Positions 1 through 12,400 of a stretch of 64,000 bases of DNA are shown here, piece after piece. A program made the position numbers and the translations under genes. Origin of the DNA: Boesenbergia rotunda (lineage: Eukaryota > Streptophyta > Magnoliopsida > Zingiberales > Zingiberaceae); the NCBI GenBank assembly GCA_024364735.1, contig JAGFNQ010000200.1, forward strand, positions 81,708 through 145,707, written 5' to 3'. How positions within the stretch are numbered: position 1 is the stretch's first letter; each line of letters starts with the position of its first letter. A model generated the notes under the pieces. The model made no database searches. It saw nothing but the letters and a program-made list of their open reading frames with translations, and was not told the origin of the DNA.

Positions 1-127
1 AGTATTGCTTTGACTGTTTCAATATGTCTTTCCCATCTTGTAGTTGACAATGATTTTAAAGTTAATCCATCAATATAGTCAAGCAAAACATTTCATCTTT
101 TTGTTAAATTAGAGAACACAGTGTACA

Positions 128-2499
128 TGTTAGTAATATGAGAGAAGTGGAGGTCTAGAGTTCGAATCCTGGAGGTCTACCAGGATTCATAAACTCTAGT
201 ACTTAGCCTGGAGGTCTAGAGTTCGAATCCTGGGGAAGGCAAAAATTCACTGGACAGGGGTGGGAAGTTCTTGTGAGTAACGACGGTCGACGGCGACGAC
301 CAAAGGTGCCAGGTTGTTGGGCCGCTAAAAATGGAATTTGGCCGCCCAAGAGGCCGAGGGGTCGGGTCGACGGGCCGAGTCGTTACCATGTCTGCAATAC
401 AATTCACAGCATGAGAGAATTTGTGATGAATTCACAACTAGTGATTATCTCTACATGTGCAATTGTGAAGTATTGAAATTGTCCCTAGTCGATGAATTGA
501 TAAAAACGGACACTATCAATTCTGTTGAGACTAGCATGAGTTATTCTCTAATCAGCTGATTCTCACTGGCTGGTGACATTGGGATGTCCGGAGATAAACA
601 TGAATGCTAGTTAAGGGAAATAGTTCATTGGAGTGACTGACTGTAAAACTTCATATAGTAGTCTACATATAGACATGTCAGTGAAGTTCTTACTGTAGCT
701 TAAGTGCGATGTTCCTTTGACTTGCGGTGTTCAAGTCATCTTGGTCATGGAGACTTATACTTTGACATCTTAAGCAAGCATCTCCAAGGAGGTGTGGACC
801 CAGGATGATTGGGTATAAGCCGAATTGCCCGAAGATGTTTGAACAGCCTACAAAGGATTCACCACTCCTTGCGAGGAGATGTATACCCAAGGCCTATCGT
901 CGAATTGTTACTCGAAGCCTCTGGCCAGAGCATCACATGTTCAGAGTATGAATCTCTCAGATACATGAGAGTAATTAGAATCCGTATGACGAGAAAAATA
1001 TTACTTGGGCTAGGTGTGACGTAGTCAGCCTAGTGGGGACTGACACACATAGACCGTGTCCTGAACCAAGTGGGTATAAGATGGTGAAGGGAATGAGACA
1101 CGATTCATTAAAGCTGCTGAAGGGTTTCAGAATTGTTTCTGAGGTCAATCGTTCATCTTTCGATTAATTGGGGATCATGATGTACTACTAGGTGCCACTT
1201 ATGATCGTTCTATAATTGGTTAATTATAGACAGCCAATATAAATCGAAAGCCTATTTAGTCACACGCACTATGAGTAATCCGAGGAATTTAAAATGAGTT
1301 GAAAATTAGATTTTTCAATCAAGAGAGATTAGGTTTGGTTGAGCCCAACGATAAGTCGAATCTGAATTTTTCAGAGACGCATCGGAAGCGTAAAATGGCT
1401 AAGTCTTTTGAAGACTTAATAGATGAATTAAATAAGTTTAATTCATTGGGGCGTGGCCTGGATAGGCCGGCCAAAGAGGGACCCCACCCTCTTTGTTTGG
1501 TCGGCCACAACAAAAGGGGAAAACCAAATTTTTTGTTCAAATTATAAAATAAACCGAGCGTGGTTTGTTTTATAAAATTATGGATAAAGAAATTTATATA
1601 AAAAAATTTATATAAAGAGATTTATTTTTCATGGAAATTAAAATGAACCATGGATTGGTTTATTTTATTTTATAAAATCAATAACGGATTGATTTACCAT
1701 GATAAAGAAATTTATATAAAGAAATTTATATAAAGAAATTTCTTTCCATAAGAAAAGGGAGACATGGTTGTTTTTATCATAAATTAAATTATGATAAAAA
1801 CTTGGCATGATGGAATAATTCATAGAAAAATTTATATGATAAATTTCTTATGAAAATTTATTCCATAAAAAGGAGACTTGGCGATTGAGAGCCTACTATA
1901 TAAAGGAACCAAGGCAAGGCTTAGAAATCAATCTAAGAGATCTAGAAATAAGCCCTCTCTCTCTCTCCTTCTCTCCCTCTCCCTCCTCTAGTGCCGCCGG
2001 CCCTAAAAGGAGGACCCCATTGTTGCCGTGAGCTTCATCCACCAAGCAGCTGCCGAAGAAGAAGAAGAAGCGGGCGCAACTCCTTCCTTCCTCCCGGAAT
2101 CTTGATTCCGTTCTTCGTTTGATGGTTAGTCTTCCCATCTCTCTCTTGGTATTCTTGTCATGCCTTTGGAGAATCTAGTAGTTCTTGTCGACACAAAACT
2201 CGTGGCTTTGCGAAGTCATCCCGAAGAAAACTCGGCGTGGACGTGAATAGAGGCGGAGCTTCCAAGGGACGCTTACGGTTGGATCTCGTTCCTTCCTTCG
2301 AGTTACGCGAGGTATTAAGTAAATTAGTTTACTTTCTGCAAAATTTTAATATATGATCATGTCTACACAATATAAGGTTGCATGCTTAGATGTGTGGTTA
2401 AATAATTTGGGAAATTATTTATGCTAAATCTTCCGCTGCACGTAATAAATTTTAAAATTACGAACCCGCATCCATGTCAACATGCACCCGGTCCCAACA
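128..2499 (+). mobile_element. Solo LTR (copia-like), 2372 bp, target duplication GTACA
   Basis: The element starts TGTTAG and ends CCAACA. It is flanked by the perfect 5-bp duplication GTACA at 123-127 and 2500-2504. Deleting the element plus one GTACA restores the hAT transposase reading frame, with CQCMY joining directly to TVFSN. A TATA-like TATATAAAGG lies at about 1896-1905, followed by a CT-rich leader, so transcription would run on the plus strand. The 3' end carries the TTCCGCTGC stretch common near copia LTR ends. No internal region or second LTR is present, so it is a solo LTR left by LTR-LTR recombination. The 166-390 segment is a further repeat inside it. Confidence 0.9.
166..390 (+). 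repeat. Repeat shared with 37796-38050, tRNA-like box B
   Basis: The segment from the ACCAGGATTCATAAAC motif through the GGGTCGGGTCG motif recurs at 37796-38050. It holds AGTTCGAATCC, close to the Pol III box B consensus (GGTTCGANNCC); a shorter duplicate of the box B part precedes it at about 150-170. The 3' half is made of GGCCGCC/GGGCCG-rich runs. This fits a tRNA-related SINE, but no box A, tail or target duplication is clear, so that identity is tentative. The copy lies inside the solo LTR. Confidence 0.5.
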
Positions 2500-3149
2500 G
2501 TACATACATTGACATGCTTTAACAAATGATTTTGCTTTAACACAAGAATTTGTCATGTCACAAACAACTAAGTTAAGAGAATGAGAACCACATGACATGT
2601 AAAATGCTCTAGGATTAATGTCAAGCAATCTCCTTTGCACACCTTGATTTTTGCTTTTCATATTAGATCCATTATCATAACCATGGCCTCTCACATTATC
2701 AATATCAAGTTCTAAAGATTGTAAAACAACTTGCAATTCATTAAAAATGCCTAAACCAGTTGTATCTTCTACATTTATAAATTCTAAGAAGTACTCTTCT
2801 ATTTTAATTGGAGTCTCTGAAACATCTACACATCTTAATATAAGAGTCATTTGTTCTTTGTGACTTGCATCCGGTGTACAATCAAGAATTATTGAAAAGT
2901 ATTTTACCTCTTTTACTTTTCTAATTATTGCATTCTTGACTTTGGAGGCTAGAATAGATATTAACTCATTTTGAATTTTATGACTAAGATAGTGATAATG
3001 AATCTTTTTATCTTAAATGAGTCGAAAATGCTCTTGCATATTGGATCAAAATATGCAATCATTTCAAGTAGACCCAAAAAATTACCATTACCATCTTCAT
3101 AAATTTTGTCATGTGTACCTCGAAATGCCAAATTATGTATAGCTAGATT

Positions 3150-5175
3150 TTTAGGTCTATCAGTGGGTTTTGACCGAAACTCACTGATGGACCTATCATA
3201 TCTGGATTTCTGAAAACTCCATATGAATAGAGAGGGTAGAGGTAGGAGATGATGTTTTAGGTGTCCAAACATCTATATATTAGATATCACCAATGAAATA
3301 GGAGTAGTTTAGAAATATCAGTGGGTTTTGACCAAAACCCACTGATGGACCTCCCATATCTGGATTTCTGAAAACCCTATATCAATAGACAGGGTTGACC
3401 TAGGAGAAGATGTTTTAGGTGTCCAAACATCTATATATTAGATATCACCAATACAATAGGAGTAGTTTAGAAATATCAGTGGGTTTTGACCAAAACTCAA
3501 TGATGGACCTATCATATCTGGATTTCTAAAAACTCCATATGAATAGAGAGGGTAGAGGTAAGAGGTGATGTTTTAGGTGTCCAAATATCTATATATTAGA
3601 TATCACCAATGAAATATGAGTAGTTTAGAAATATCAGTGGGTTTTGACCAAAACCCACTGATGGACCTCCCATATCTGGATTTTTTTATAATAACATTTT
3701 ATTATTATGTAATTATATATGATACCTTTTTATAAAAATTATAAATAATATGTAATTATATATATATTATACCTTTTTATAAAAATTTTTTTTATATTTT
3801 TTATATTTAATGATGGAGGGCCTGAAGTCATCAGACTTCAGCCCCTCCTTGGGCCTGAATTCGAATGACTTCAGGCCCAAGGGCACTGAAAATTTTTTAA
3901 TTTTAAAAATATTTTTTTATATTTAATTATTATTTATTAAATTAATTATTTATAGGATCTGAAGTTATTTGACTTCAGACCCTCCTGGGATGACTTCAGC
4001 CCTGCATTTGAATATGAAATTAAGTATTTTGATAGGTTTTTTTATATATTAATATATTTTTAAAATAGAAAAAAAATTTAAGTCCACGTCGGGCCTGAAT
4101 CAAAAGATTTCAGGCCCACGCTGGGCTTGAAATAAAAAATTGCAGGCCCATGCTGGGCCTGAAATATTTTTGTTTCAGGCCCAACGTGGGCCTGAAATCC
4201 CCTTTCTGCCACTGCCTTGTAGAGAAGTATGGCCTGCACCAAGACAATAAAATGATTGATAGATCCTTTCAAGAAGACCACGACGTCATTGAAAAAACGT
4301 ACAGAACTGCTATAAGATAACTTGTCACTTAAATTGCCGCCTTTACTTGGTCAAGGATCATGATGTCCAGTTGAAAGCAATTGAATTCTGTTAAGTTCCT
4401 TAAGATAAGTCACCCTATATAAAAGGCACTCCAATTCTAATGAGTTTCTACTCCTAGTATAAGTTAGGATAAAACAAGATGAATGGGTCATGTCCTTAGT
4501 CCGTCTGTTAATTACTAACACCATTTATCTGGAAGAAAATATCTCCATTCATTTTTTAACTTGGGGAAATTATGGCAAAAGAAATTCTGCATGGAGGTTA
4601 AGTGAAATTGCAGGGGACGAAAATAATTAAGTGTTTTAAAATTAAGTATTTTGATAGGTTTTTTTATATATTAATATATTTTTAAAATAGAAAAAAAATT
4701 AGAGTCCACGTCGGGCCAGAATCAAAAGATTTCAGGCCCAACGTGGGCCTGAAATATTTTTGTTTCAGGCCCACGCACGCTCTGTTTTTTTTCAAAAATT
4801 TTTTTATATTAATATATTTATTAAATATTATTTAATATAGTTATTTCTATTAATTAAATATAAAAATCATTTATTTATATTTTTAAATCACGTTGGATGA
4901 GATATTTTTTAACTGAAATATTTTTTTTCGATTTTTACCTTACGTTTTTTAGTTTAGCGCTGATTCCATAATATATTATTTTAAATTAAAAGTCTGAAAA
5001 AGCACGTGCAGACGTCTCGGAATTTGTTACTGAGAGAGAAAGAGAAAGACAGTACATAGCAGGAGGGGTATAAGAGGATGTTCACTAAAATGAGTGCGCC
5101 CTTTGGTGAAAATGAAACCATGGGCCGCCTTTTGGTAAATACCAATTCTTGGGTACGCCTTTTGGTAAAAAGCCG
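3150..5175. mobile_element. Mutator-like foldback element fragment inside hAT transposase
   Basis: This block interrupts the hAT transposase. Its right part, about 4800-5175, matches the right arm of the foldback element at 32600-33161: the same motifs follow in order (ACGTTGGA, CTTACGTTTTTTAG, AAGTCTGAAAAA, TTACTGAGA, AGAAAGACAGTAC, GGAGGGGTATAAGA, CACTAAAATGAG, TTTTGGTAAA). The right terminus is about 5175 (TTTTGGTAAAAAGCCG). The left terminal arm is missing, so this copy is truncated. It also carries several palindromic stretches around the motif GACTTCAGGCCC (3820-3885, 3955-4000, 4090-4200, 4720-4775). Confidence 0.65.
3157..3690. repeat. About four ~158-bp tandem repeats with inner palindrome
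   Basis: The motif ATCAGTGGGTTTTGACC recurs near 3157, 3317, 3475 and 3633. Each copy is followed by the complementary half (AAAACCCACTGATGGACC), making an imperfect hairpin, and then by a shared spacer containing GGTGTCCAAACATCTATATA. The same hairpin and spacer motifs occur in the foldback element at 31520-32600, so this array belongs to that family. Confidence 0.75.
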
Positions 5176-5804
5176 AATTACTTTTGGTGTGCATTACTTT
5201 AAACAACTTACAACAAATACAAAATACTTTGTCAAACTCTTTCGAGTACACTAACCATTTTCGATCACGAGTCTCACCATTTGCTAACACTTGAACATAA
5301 TAAGTATGAGCAAAGTGTCGGAGATTCTTTATCTAAAGGAAACTCGAGAATATCTTCTCTTTTAGGACCTCTTTCCACAAGTAAATCTCTCATATTTGTA
5401 TCAAGATTATCCCAAACTCTTGGATCAAATATGTTCAAATCATATCTAAGTGTTGAACATTGATATTGGTTTGTAAGCTCATCATTACAACAATTATCAA
5501 TATCTTTAGTTTTATGAATTTCAGTTTCATCCAAATCTTTAAAATCTGTATTATCTTTGTTTTCATTTTCTATAAATTTCTCATTCTCATCACTTTCGTT
5601 TCTCATATATTCTTCATTTTCATCATTCTTATTTTCAACAAAATCTACATCTGCATTTGATTCATTAGTTAAAATTTGAACTAAGTTTTCCGTTGTGTTA
5701 TGAGATTCTTTACTAAAATATTTATTCAATGAACCTCTTAAACTTTGGGCTATCTCCTCTTCTTTTTTTTTTTGTCTTTTTTGATATCCAAAGAGTTGTT
5801 TCAT

Positions 5805-7330
5805 GATGATAGAAAATTATGAACAATAGGCAATAAACAAAAAACAATAAAACCTGATATGAAGAATTTTTCTTCGATTTGAAATCCACTTATATAAGAC
5901 CTTACACAGATATCCTGCAAGTTTATAAAAAATACAACAATTCAATTATGTTTTAGAGCAAACCAATAAAAAAGTTCTTGTATCTCACAAAAAAAATCAT
6001 AAGATGAGAAAAAAATAGCATACATGAGAAGACATATATGAACAACAATTTTACTAATTATTCCAAACAAAAAGAACAACAATTTTCTGATGAACAACAA
6101 GAACAAGAACAATAATTTTCTGATCAAATTAATCTAGGACCGTGTTCATCTAATGATGGTTTACAAGAAGAATATGAGCATGATCTGTAATTCTTTCGGT
6201 TGTCTCAGAAGTAAAATCGAAAGAGAAAGAGGAGGAAAGAAAAACAGAAATAGAATTTTCAACAATGTCTCACAATGTATTTCAACGAGACATACATGAA
6301 TTCACTTCTAATTTTACTAATGTCACCAATCCTTTAGGTAAAACAGAGTCACACAATATCAAAACTGATATTAACAGTAAAAGGAAAACATCAGCTTCTC
6401 CTTTGACAGCGGAACAAAATCCTATGGCTAATCAATTAACTAACAGCTCTACAGATGGTTGGCAAATGAGCTCTGGGGCAAACTCAGTTCAGTTACTCAA
6501 GCACCTAAGTACAGAAGGCTGTGCAAGTTTGGTGACCAAATCAAGAAGTTATCTTGCCAAAATTTGGCTGACAAATTCAATTGTTTTGTGGCAAAAGACA
6601 TTGTACTTACTACATTAACAAAATCAAAGTTGGTCAACTGACGAACAACAAGAACAACAAGATCTAATCCAACAACAAGAACAACAAAAAAAAACTCCAA
6701 ATCTGATGAAAATTCAGATCTGAAGCAGAATTTTCTGTAAGCGATCAAAATTTTCTGATGAAATCAATCCGATCTGATGAAACTCCAAATCCGATCAAAA
6801 TTTTTTGTAAGCGATCAAAATCAAATCTGATGAAACTCCAAAACCGGAATAAAAACAGAATTTTTTGTAATCTGATCAAAATCAAATCTGATGAAAAAAA
6901 TATCATACATGAGAATTTTCTGTAAGCGATCAAAATTCAAAATAAAAACAGATGCAACCTTTGAATCCCCAAAACCGGATTAGCGTACTGAAAAAATAAC
7001 AGATCTGAAGCACTTACATTGGAAATCCGTTGGTCTTTTCCCCTTTCTGCAGGAAGACTGTCGCTCAAGACAGTCGGCGAGGCCGCGAGGGACTTCGGCG
7101 AGGAGTCGAGGATGATGAGGAGAATCAAAGGGTGAGAGGAGCGCAACTAGGGTTTTCAGATGAGAGTTGAGCGTTCAGGGTTGAGGGATTCGGACCGTTT
7201 AGGGATTAGACTTTAGAGAGAAAGATATAACCTATTTAATATAATATAACATTATATATATATATATATATATAGATATATATATTATTGGGCCCCTAAT
7301 AATTTTGGGCCCTAGGCAAGTGCCCTGACC
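5805..7330. other. hAT 5' leader/intron-like region, no gene recognised
   Basis: This is the upstream part of the minus-strand hAT element. It holds short repeats built from GATCTGATGAAA and AAGCGATCAAAATTTTCTG between about 6700 and 6930, and an AT dinucleotide run at 7255-7285. A plus-strand open frame at 6265-6618 (117 codons) resembles nothing I recognise and lies antisense to the element. No gene is called. Confidence 0.5.
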
Positions 7331-7344
7331 CAGGGTCGGCTCTG

Positions 7345-8000
7345 TATCACCTGTGATTGAGAATCGACAAAGGTCCCATCTTTCTTCTTATGGGTCTTCA
7401 AAAAGATCTCCATACAAGTTGGCTAGCGAGCTAGATCTCGTTCCTGTATACACAAATTTATCAGAGCCTAATTATATGAGTTTAGTAATTGATAAATGCA
7501 AAATTTACTTGCATAACTTTGAATTAAACTCACCAAGTCCATGGTATGCTCAAAAATAGATTTAGATCCAGATGATCATGTCGGGTTGTTCCGGTGTTCG
7601 AGCCATTTGGCTCTGTATTTCTGTTGGCTCGAGCTTTTTCAGCGTTTCTAATCAATTGTACATTTGTTCATATACATTGTTGTCTAATAAGAATATAATT
7701 TAAAATATTAACATTTTTTTATAAATTTAATGAATTAAACAGTAAAAGATAATAAAATTCTGTTTTAATTGTTGGCTAAAGTAAATTATCAATTTACACA
7801 CTAAATTAACAGCATAATTAAATCTTCTAACATATATTGTAAATATGTAAAATGACTAGAAAATAAAAATATATACCTGAAATAAAGTACAAATTTCGGA
7901 GAAAAGCAGCAACTGAAGTAACCTATAAGAGTAAAAAATAAATCAAATTAATAATAAATTATTACAAATTTAACTTAATTATTCATGTGTGTGAAGACAA
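7345..8000. other. AT-rich spacer; possible short exon fragment
   Basis: A plus-strand open frame at 7353-7559 (68 codons, ending SPSPWYAQK) begins right at the hAT terminus and is not similar to anything I recognise. It could be the last exon of a gene cut by the hAT element, but nothing upstream supports that. The remainder is AT-rich with no visible gene. Confidence 0.3.
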
Positions 8001-9021
8001 CGACGGTCAAGGGCTCTACAGACCAATGCACCATCCGACACGCCCACGATAGTGTTGGGCATGGTCACGGCAGCACCGACAAGGCCGAGGGGACTTCGGC
8101 CGGCAGCGACCACGGCTAAGGCAACCCCGTCCGCCGGCGGCGTCGACTGAGGCAGCCTCGGCCAAGGCGGCGTCGGCTGAGGCAGCCCTGGCCGCCAGCG
8201 GCCCTGGCGTCAGAGGCCCCAGCGCCCCCGGCCGAGCCGCCAAGCCAGCCTCCGGCCCTGGCGGCCAGGCAATCGGCGGCTCCGGGCGAGCGGCCAAGGT
8301 CGTGAGTGCGCCCGTGCCTGCTGAGCACTGATGAGCGACGCTGCGTGCCACCTCTCGCCGTTGTCGTCGCCGTTTAGTAACTCGCCGTGCCAACAGTAAA
8401 GAAAAAAAGACGAGAAAAGGATGTACCGATGAGGAGATATGCCGCCGCAGTCGGGAGAGAAATCGAGAAATCAGGGGAGAGAAAATCGCCTGGGAGGAGA
8501 AAGGTAGGCTTGTGCCCTAAGTATCGGGATTCTCGACGGAATCCCGTTCCGTCAAAAATTCCCGACGGAATCGGGTTTCCGTCGGGAATTAGCCCACGTG
8601 GCTAAAATTTAAAATTTGGCATGTAACAGGGATTCCCGACAGAATTCCTGTTCCGTCGGGACTCTCCGACGGAATCCAGATTCCGTCGGGAATTTCCGAC
8701 GGAACGGGCTTCCGTCGGGAATTTGGGTCATTTAAAGGCGCCATTTTTCACCCGCGAATCCAAAATTTTCGACGAAAAATTTTTCCGGTAATTTATTCCG
8801 TCAGTTAGTACTGAGGGAAATATTTTTCCGTCGGTAATTCTAGTAATCCACGTGTCCATAATTCCAACTACCGACGGGAAAAGGGCGGCACAACCAAGTT
8901 TATCGACGGAATTAAAATTCCGACGGTATATACCAACGGAATATTCATTCCGTCGTTAAATTACCGACGGAATCAAAATTCAGTGGGGAATTCCGTCAGT
9001 AAAAAAAAATTTCTTGTAGTG
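8000..9021 (-). mobile_element. CACTA (En/Spm) transposon terminus with subterminal repeats
   Basis: The right end at 9010-9021 is TTTCTTGTAGTG, the reverse complement of the classic CACTACAAGAAA terminus. Next to it, 8525-9000 is packed with short subterminal repeats on both strands built from CCGACGGAAT and TTCCGTCGG, as expected of CACTA transposase-binding sites. Further in, 8010-8400 is very GC-rich (Ala/Gly/Pro-rich frames), probably a leader or first-exon region rather than a conserved protein. No left terminus was found, so only one end of the element is supported. Confidence 0.75.
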
Positions 9022-10255
9022 TCATTTGGCTGATATGATCCATATATGCATTCAGCTTTTCCCTTTTCCCTTCAAATGAATCGATCAACCTTATTGACTA
9101 GACACAACAAGGAAATTTCAAAGATTTAACAGCGAAGAAAAGGCAGATGAGCTCGTGGCTTTTACCGAGTTTAGATCAGGATATATAGGAAGACGCGTTC
9201 AAAAGCTTCTCCACTAACTTGCTACTCTTGCCGTGGAAGTAATTGGAATTGAGAATTCTCAACGATCGATATATTAAATTGCATGCATGCTTTCAGTCTT
9301 CAAAATATCTTACTCATCGATCGTCGATCGTTTAACTAGTCAAAGAACCAATAAGTTTGTGTTTCCACATAAAGGGATAAATTATCATGTTTAATAAATA
9401 TGAGCATAAAGTCAGAATCATCGTTTAAATCTAAGATTAATGCCTGATGAAGCTTGCATCCATTACTTTTATTTCTACGAAAATAAGTAAAATAATAGTC
9501 TCTTATTATTATTTTCAATCCATCATCAAGAATAATTTACGTATTTGTTTTTAAAAAACATAAATGTATTAATTATTTTTTGAGGATAAAAAGTATGAAA
9601 AAAGTCTACAGTAAATCTACTTGTAAAATAGAGGAAGTATAGTAAAATCTAGGTATCAAGGACTATGCTAATAATAAGTAATAACTAATTTATGGCCAAT
9701 TGAACCATTATAAAATTGTGCAAGCAAAGTATTGATCAGATGCGTACCAACAATAAATGACATCACATGCAATGTTTCTTTAGGAAATAATGCTAGAAGT
9801 AATTTTATTTTGGGTAAAATAAGTATTTTTCACCTTAGAATATTTTATCATAAATACTCTTAAATGAAATTGTCTAACTCTGTCTACTGGTTTTAGAACA
9901 TTAACCTTACTGTGAAAATGTTATGCTGCACCTATCTGTGAGCATTTGATGCTAATTTTTTTTAGGTTTAGTATTTAAGCCAAAGAAAGTAAAAATTAAA
10001 AAAAAATAATAACATTAAGTGTTCACGGGTATTCATGGATGAGTGTGATGGGTATGATTTGGCGGGTTTCCTAAGCGAATACTTGGTCGTCCTTGAGAGA
10101 CCTCTCCATGTCTACGGATTAAAAAATTAATCTGAATGGAGACCCGTCCCCCAACGACCATCTCGTCATCATATATATCGAACGGTTCAAATTACAACTT
10201 GACCAATCTCAAAGATCGAGCCTTGTAATTTGCCCAACCGCTCGACCGTAGAAAA
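9022..10255. other. Spacer without recognised gene
   Basis: This is mainly AT-rich sequence with no long open frame or known motif. A short block at 10026-10255 is of mixed composition and recalls LTR or repeat flanks, but I cannot assign it. Confidence 0.4.
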
Positions 10256-11455
10256 GACGACGAGTGGATCACCGATTTTTGTGTTTATTATCGGGGTCCA
10301 AATAATTAATTATTATCTATGATTAACAAATAATCAAAACAATAATAATCAATTATCACACACATGAAATGATAAGAAAACAATAAGGAACCGAGAGAGA
10401 AATATACCTCTCTTTACCTCGTAGTCTTCTACCTTATGTCCTTCCCTCCCGGACGTCGTGTGGGCGACGAGCTACCGAGAACCGGGTTCACCAAGGCGCT
10501 CCAAAGGATCTCCTTTTTCCACTAGTCGAAACCCTAATTTTAGGGTTTGGAACCGCCGGCCTTGCTTCCTCTTCCCTTGCACCGCCGGCCACCGTGAGCC
10601 ACCCAAGCCTCGTCGGCCCAGCAGCAGACCTCGAGAGGATAGTGAAGAAGAAGAAGAAGGAGAGAAACCCAAACTGGCCGGAATTCTCCTCCTCCAAGCT
10701 TGCGGCGCCGCCGTCGCAAATCCCTTGCGCCGCCTCCTTCCGGCCGCCAGCGCTTCCTCCCTCGCCGCCGCACACCACAAAAGGGAGAAGAGGCGCCTCC
10801 CTTTGTCTAGTGATGGCTACTCACCGTGAGGTTGAGGGAAGAAGAAGAAAAGGAGAAGGAGGTGACCTCCTCGCCCTTGCCGTGACCTAGGAGAGAGAAA
10901 GGGAAGAGAGGAGAGGAGAGAAACCTTGGGTTGTGATCAATTGGATTGATTAGCCTTGGTTTCTTGATCCCATGGGGTATATATAGAGCTAAGGTAAGGA
11001 CCAAGAGAAGGAGTTGGGTCTTGGCCCACTAATGGATCTAAAATCAATCCATTAATGAAGATCTATTCCACTAAAGGATCTTCATTGAACTTCCTCACCA
11101 ACCCTCATATTTTCATATGGGCTCCACCTATTATGAGTACATCCATCCCCCTGTGTTTAAGAGTCAATTAATTTAAATTACTGACAATTTTAATTAATCA
11201 ACCTCTAGCTCCTTGACTAGTACCACTCAATCTTATCATCATGTCGGATCAAATCCACCTGCAGGGTTTAACATGATGAACCTAATTATGAGCTCATCAA
11301 GGGGGCATCATCATCCCGACTCACCAGGACACGGATTCCGTCAATAATCAACGGCACATCATATAATTAATATTATTTCTCAACTTATCGGGCCTATCGA
11401 TTTAGCAGAATAAATCTCGCCCATTGGTAAATCAAAGAAATAAATATTAACTATA

Positions 11456-12400
11456 TGTGCCCGTCAAGCTAGAGGAGGGGGTGAATAGCTTCTTTCGATT
11501 TTCTACCTACAACGTTAGCAAGCGCAAGCGGAATAACAACTAAACAAACTAAAAACAATGTTAACGCCAACCTTTACGTGGTTCGGAGATGACGCTCCTA
11601 CTCCACGGTTGTCCGTAAGGTGGACGATCCCTTGATCCTTCGGTGGATCACTCCCCGGATGCCCTCCGGCTAGCTCGTGTAGCTCCTTGTGGGTGGAGAA
11701 ACCTCGCCACAGTCCTGGACACACTTCTGAGCAACTAGACTATTATTTGGCCTTTAACCAAAGCCAAATTCGTCAAATCTCTCAGCCAAAACCAAGTCCC
11801 TTTAAATAGGTCTCTTGGCTGAAAACCCGCTATCAGTCGACTGATCCATTACCAGTCGACTGATCCCACTCAAATTCGACCGTTACAAGCCCAACATTCG
11901 AATTTCAGCCACACTAGTCGATTGCTCCAGGGCAGTCGACTGGCCACCAGTCGACTGGTCCATTACCAGTCAACTGATGTTTTGGTGAGTTCGAGTTCCC
12001 CTGCTGGCAGTCGACTGATCCATTCCTAGTCGACTGCCCAGCTTACAATCTCACTCTCCCTCACCCCGAAGACCTTCCTTCACGTATGCCTTCAAGTACA
12101 CTCCCTTGGCTTGCCCCTTGAAGTCCTCTTCCATTGACTATCGTCTCTCGGATGCGCACGCAAACCCTCGGCTTGCCTCCATGTCACCCTTCACGTGTGC
12201 CCTTTGAAGTCCACTTCCCCGGCTTGCCCTTGGAGTCCTCTTCCCTCGGCTCTCGTCCCTCGGATACGTCCTTCATGTGTGACTCACCAAGTCCTACAAA
12301 CTCAATCACACATATCAAATAACAAGAGTAAACTTAACTTAAACCCTTTGCCCAAACATCAAAACACATGGTCACTCCGGACCATAAATTGCCTCTACGA
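11456..12400 (-). repeat. 3' LTR of the gag-only element
   Basis: It is a close copy of 14995-15925, including the same promoter-like and palindromic parts. It carries many CAGTCGACTG palindromes spaced by TGATCCATTAC between 11835 and 12035, and two more near 12880-12910 lie just outside in the internal region. The first bases are diverged compared with the other LTR. Confidence 0.85.

Larger units (their letters stand above)
1..5804 (-). pseudogene. hAT transposase, TTF zinc finger / DUF4371 type, interrupted
   Basis: The protein is similar to zinc finger MYM-type protein 1-like hAT transposases. The N-terminus starts at 5804 (MKQLFGYQKRQKKK), followed by an acidic Asn/Glu-rich stretch, then a TTF-type segment with DRKWLVYSKEF and FCICCKLF at 5190-5285. 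The reading frame shifts near 5325 between the acidic part and the TTF part. The middle part resumes at about 3150-3040 (NLAFRGTHDK, GNFLGLLEM) and continues at 2850-2505 with the RNase-H-like core (GHGYDNGSNMKSKNQGVQ, CGSHSLNLVVCDM). It continues again at 122-1 (TVFSNLTKR, then an in-frame stop, then LTLKSLSTTRWERHIETVKAI). A stretch after the TTF motif is missing where the foldback element sits. It is not functional as read. Confidence 0.85.
1..7344 (-). mobile_element. hAT transposon (TTF/ZMYM1-like), left end outside window
   Basis: This is a large decayed hAT-superfamily DNA transposon read on the minus strand. Its right terminus is seen at 7331-7344, where the minus strand begins CAGAGCCGACCCTGGGTC, a form typical of plant hAT elements with this transposase type. 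The left terminus lies outside the window, so the 8-bp target duplication (tatcacct would be the right copy) cannot be checked. Inside it sit a solo LTR (128-2499) and a Mutator-like foldback element (about 3150-5175). The transposase pieces on either side of the solo LTR read through once the insert is removed, which shows that the hAT is the older element. The right 1.5 kb (5805-7344) is leader and intron-like AT-rich sequence. Confidence 0.85.

Noticed and set aside
6265..6618. 117-codon plus frame inside the hAT leader
   Set aside because: It is antisense to the element, has no recognisable domain, and shares the window with other overlapping frames.
8016..8393. GC-rich Ala/Pro frame inside the CACTA terminus
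   Set aside because: It is compositional; no domain and a rival frame in the same stretch.
10458..10890. Overlapping GC-rich frames on both strands
   Set aside because: They lie in the leader of a copia LTR and none has a domain.
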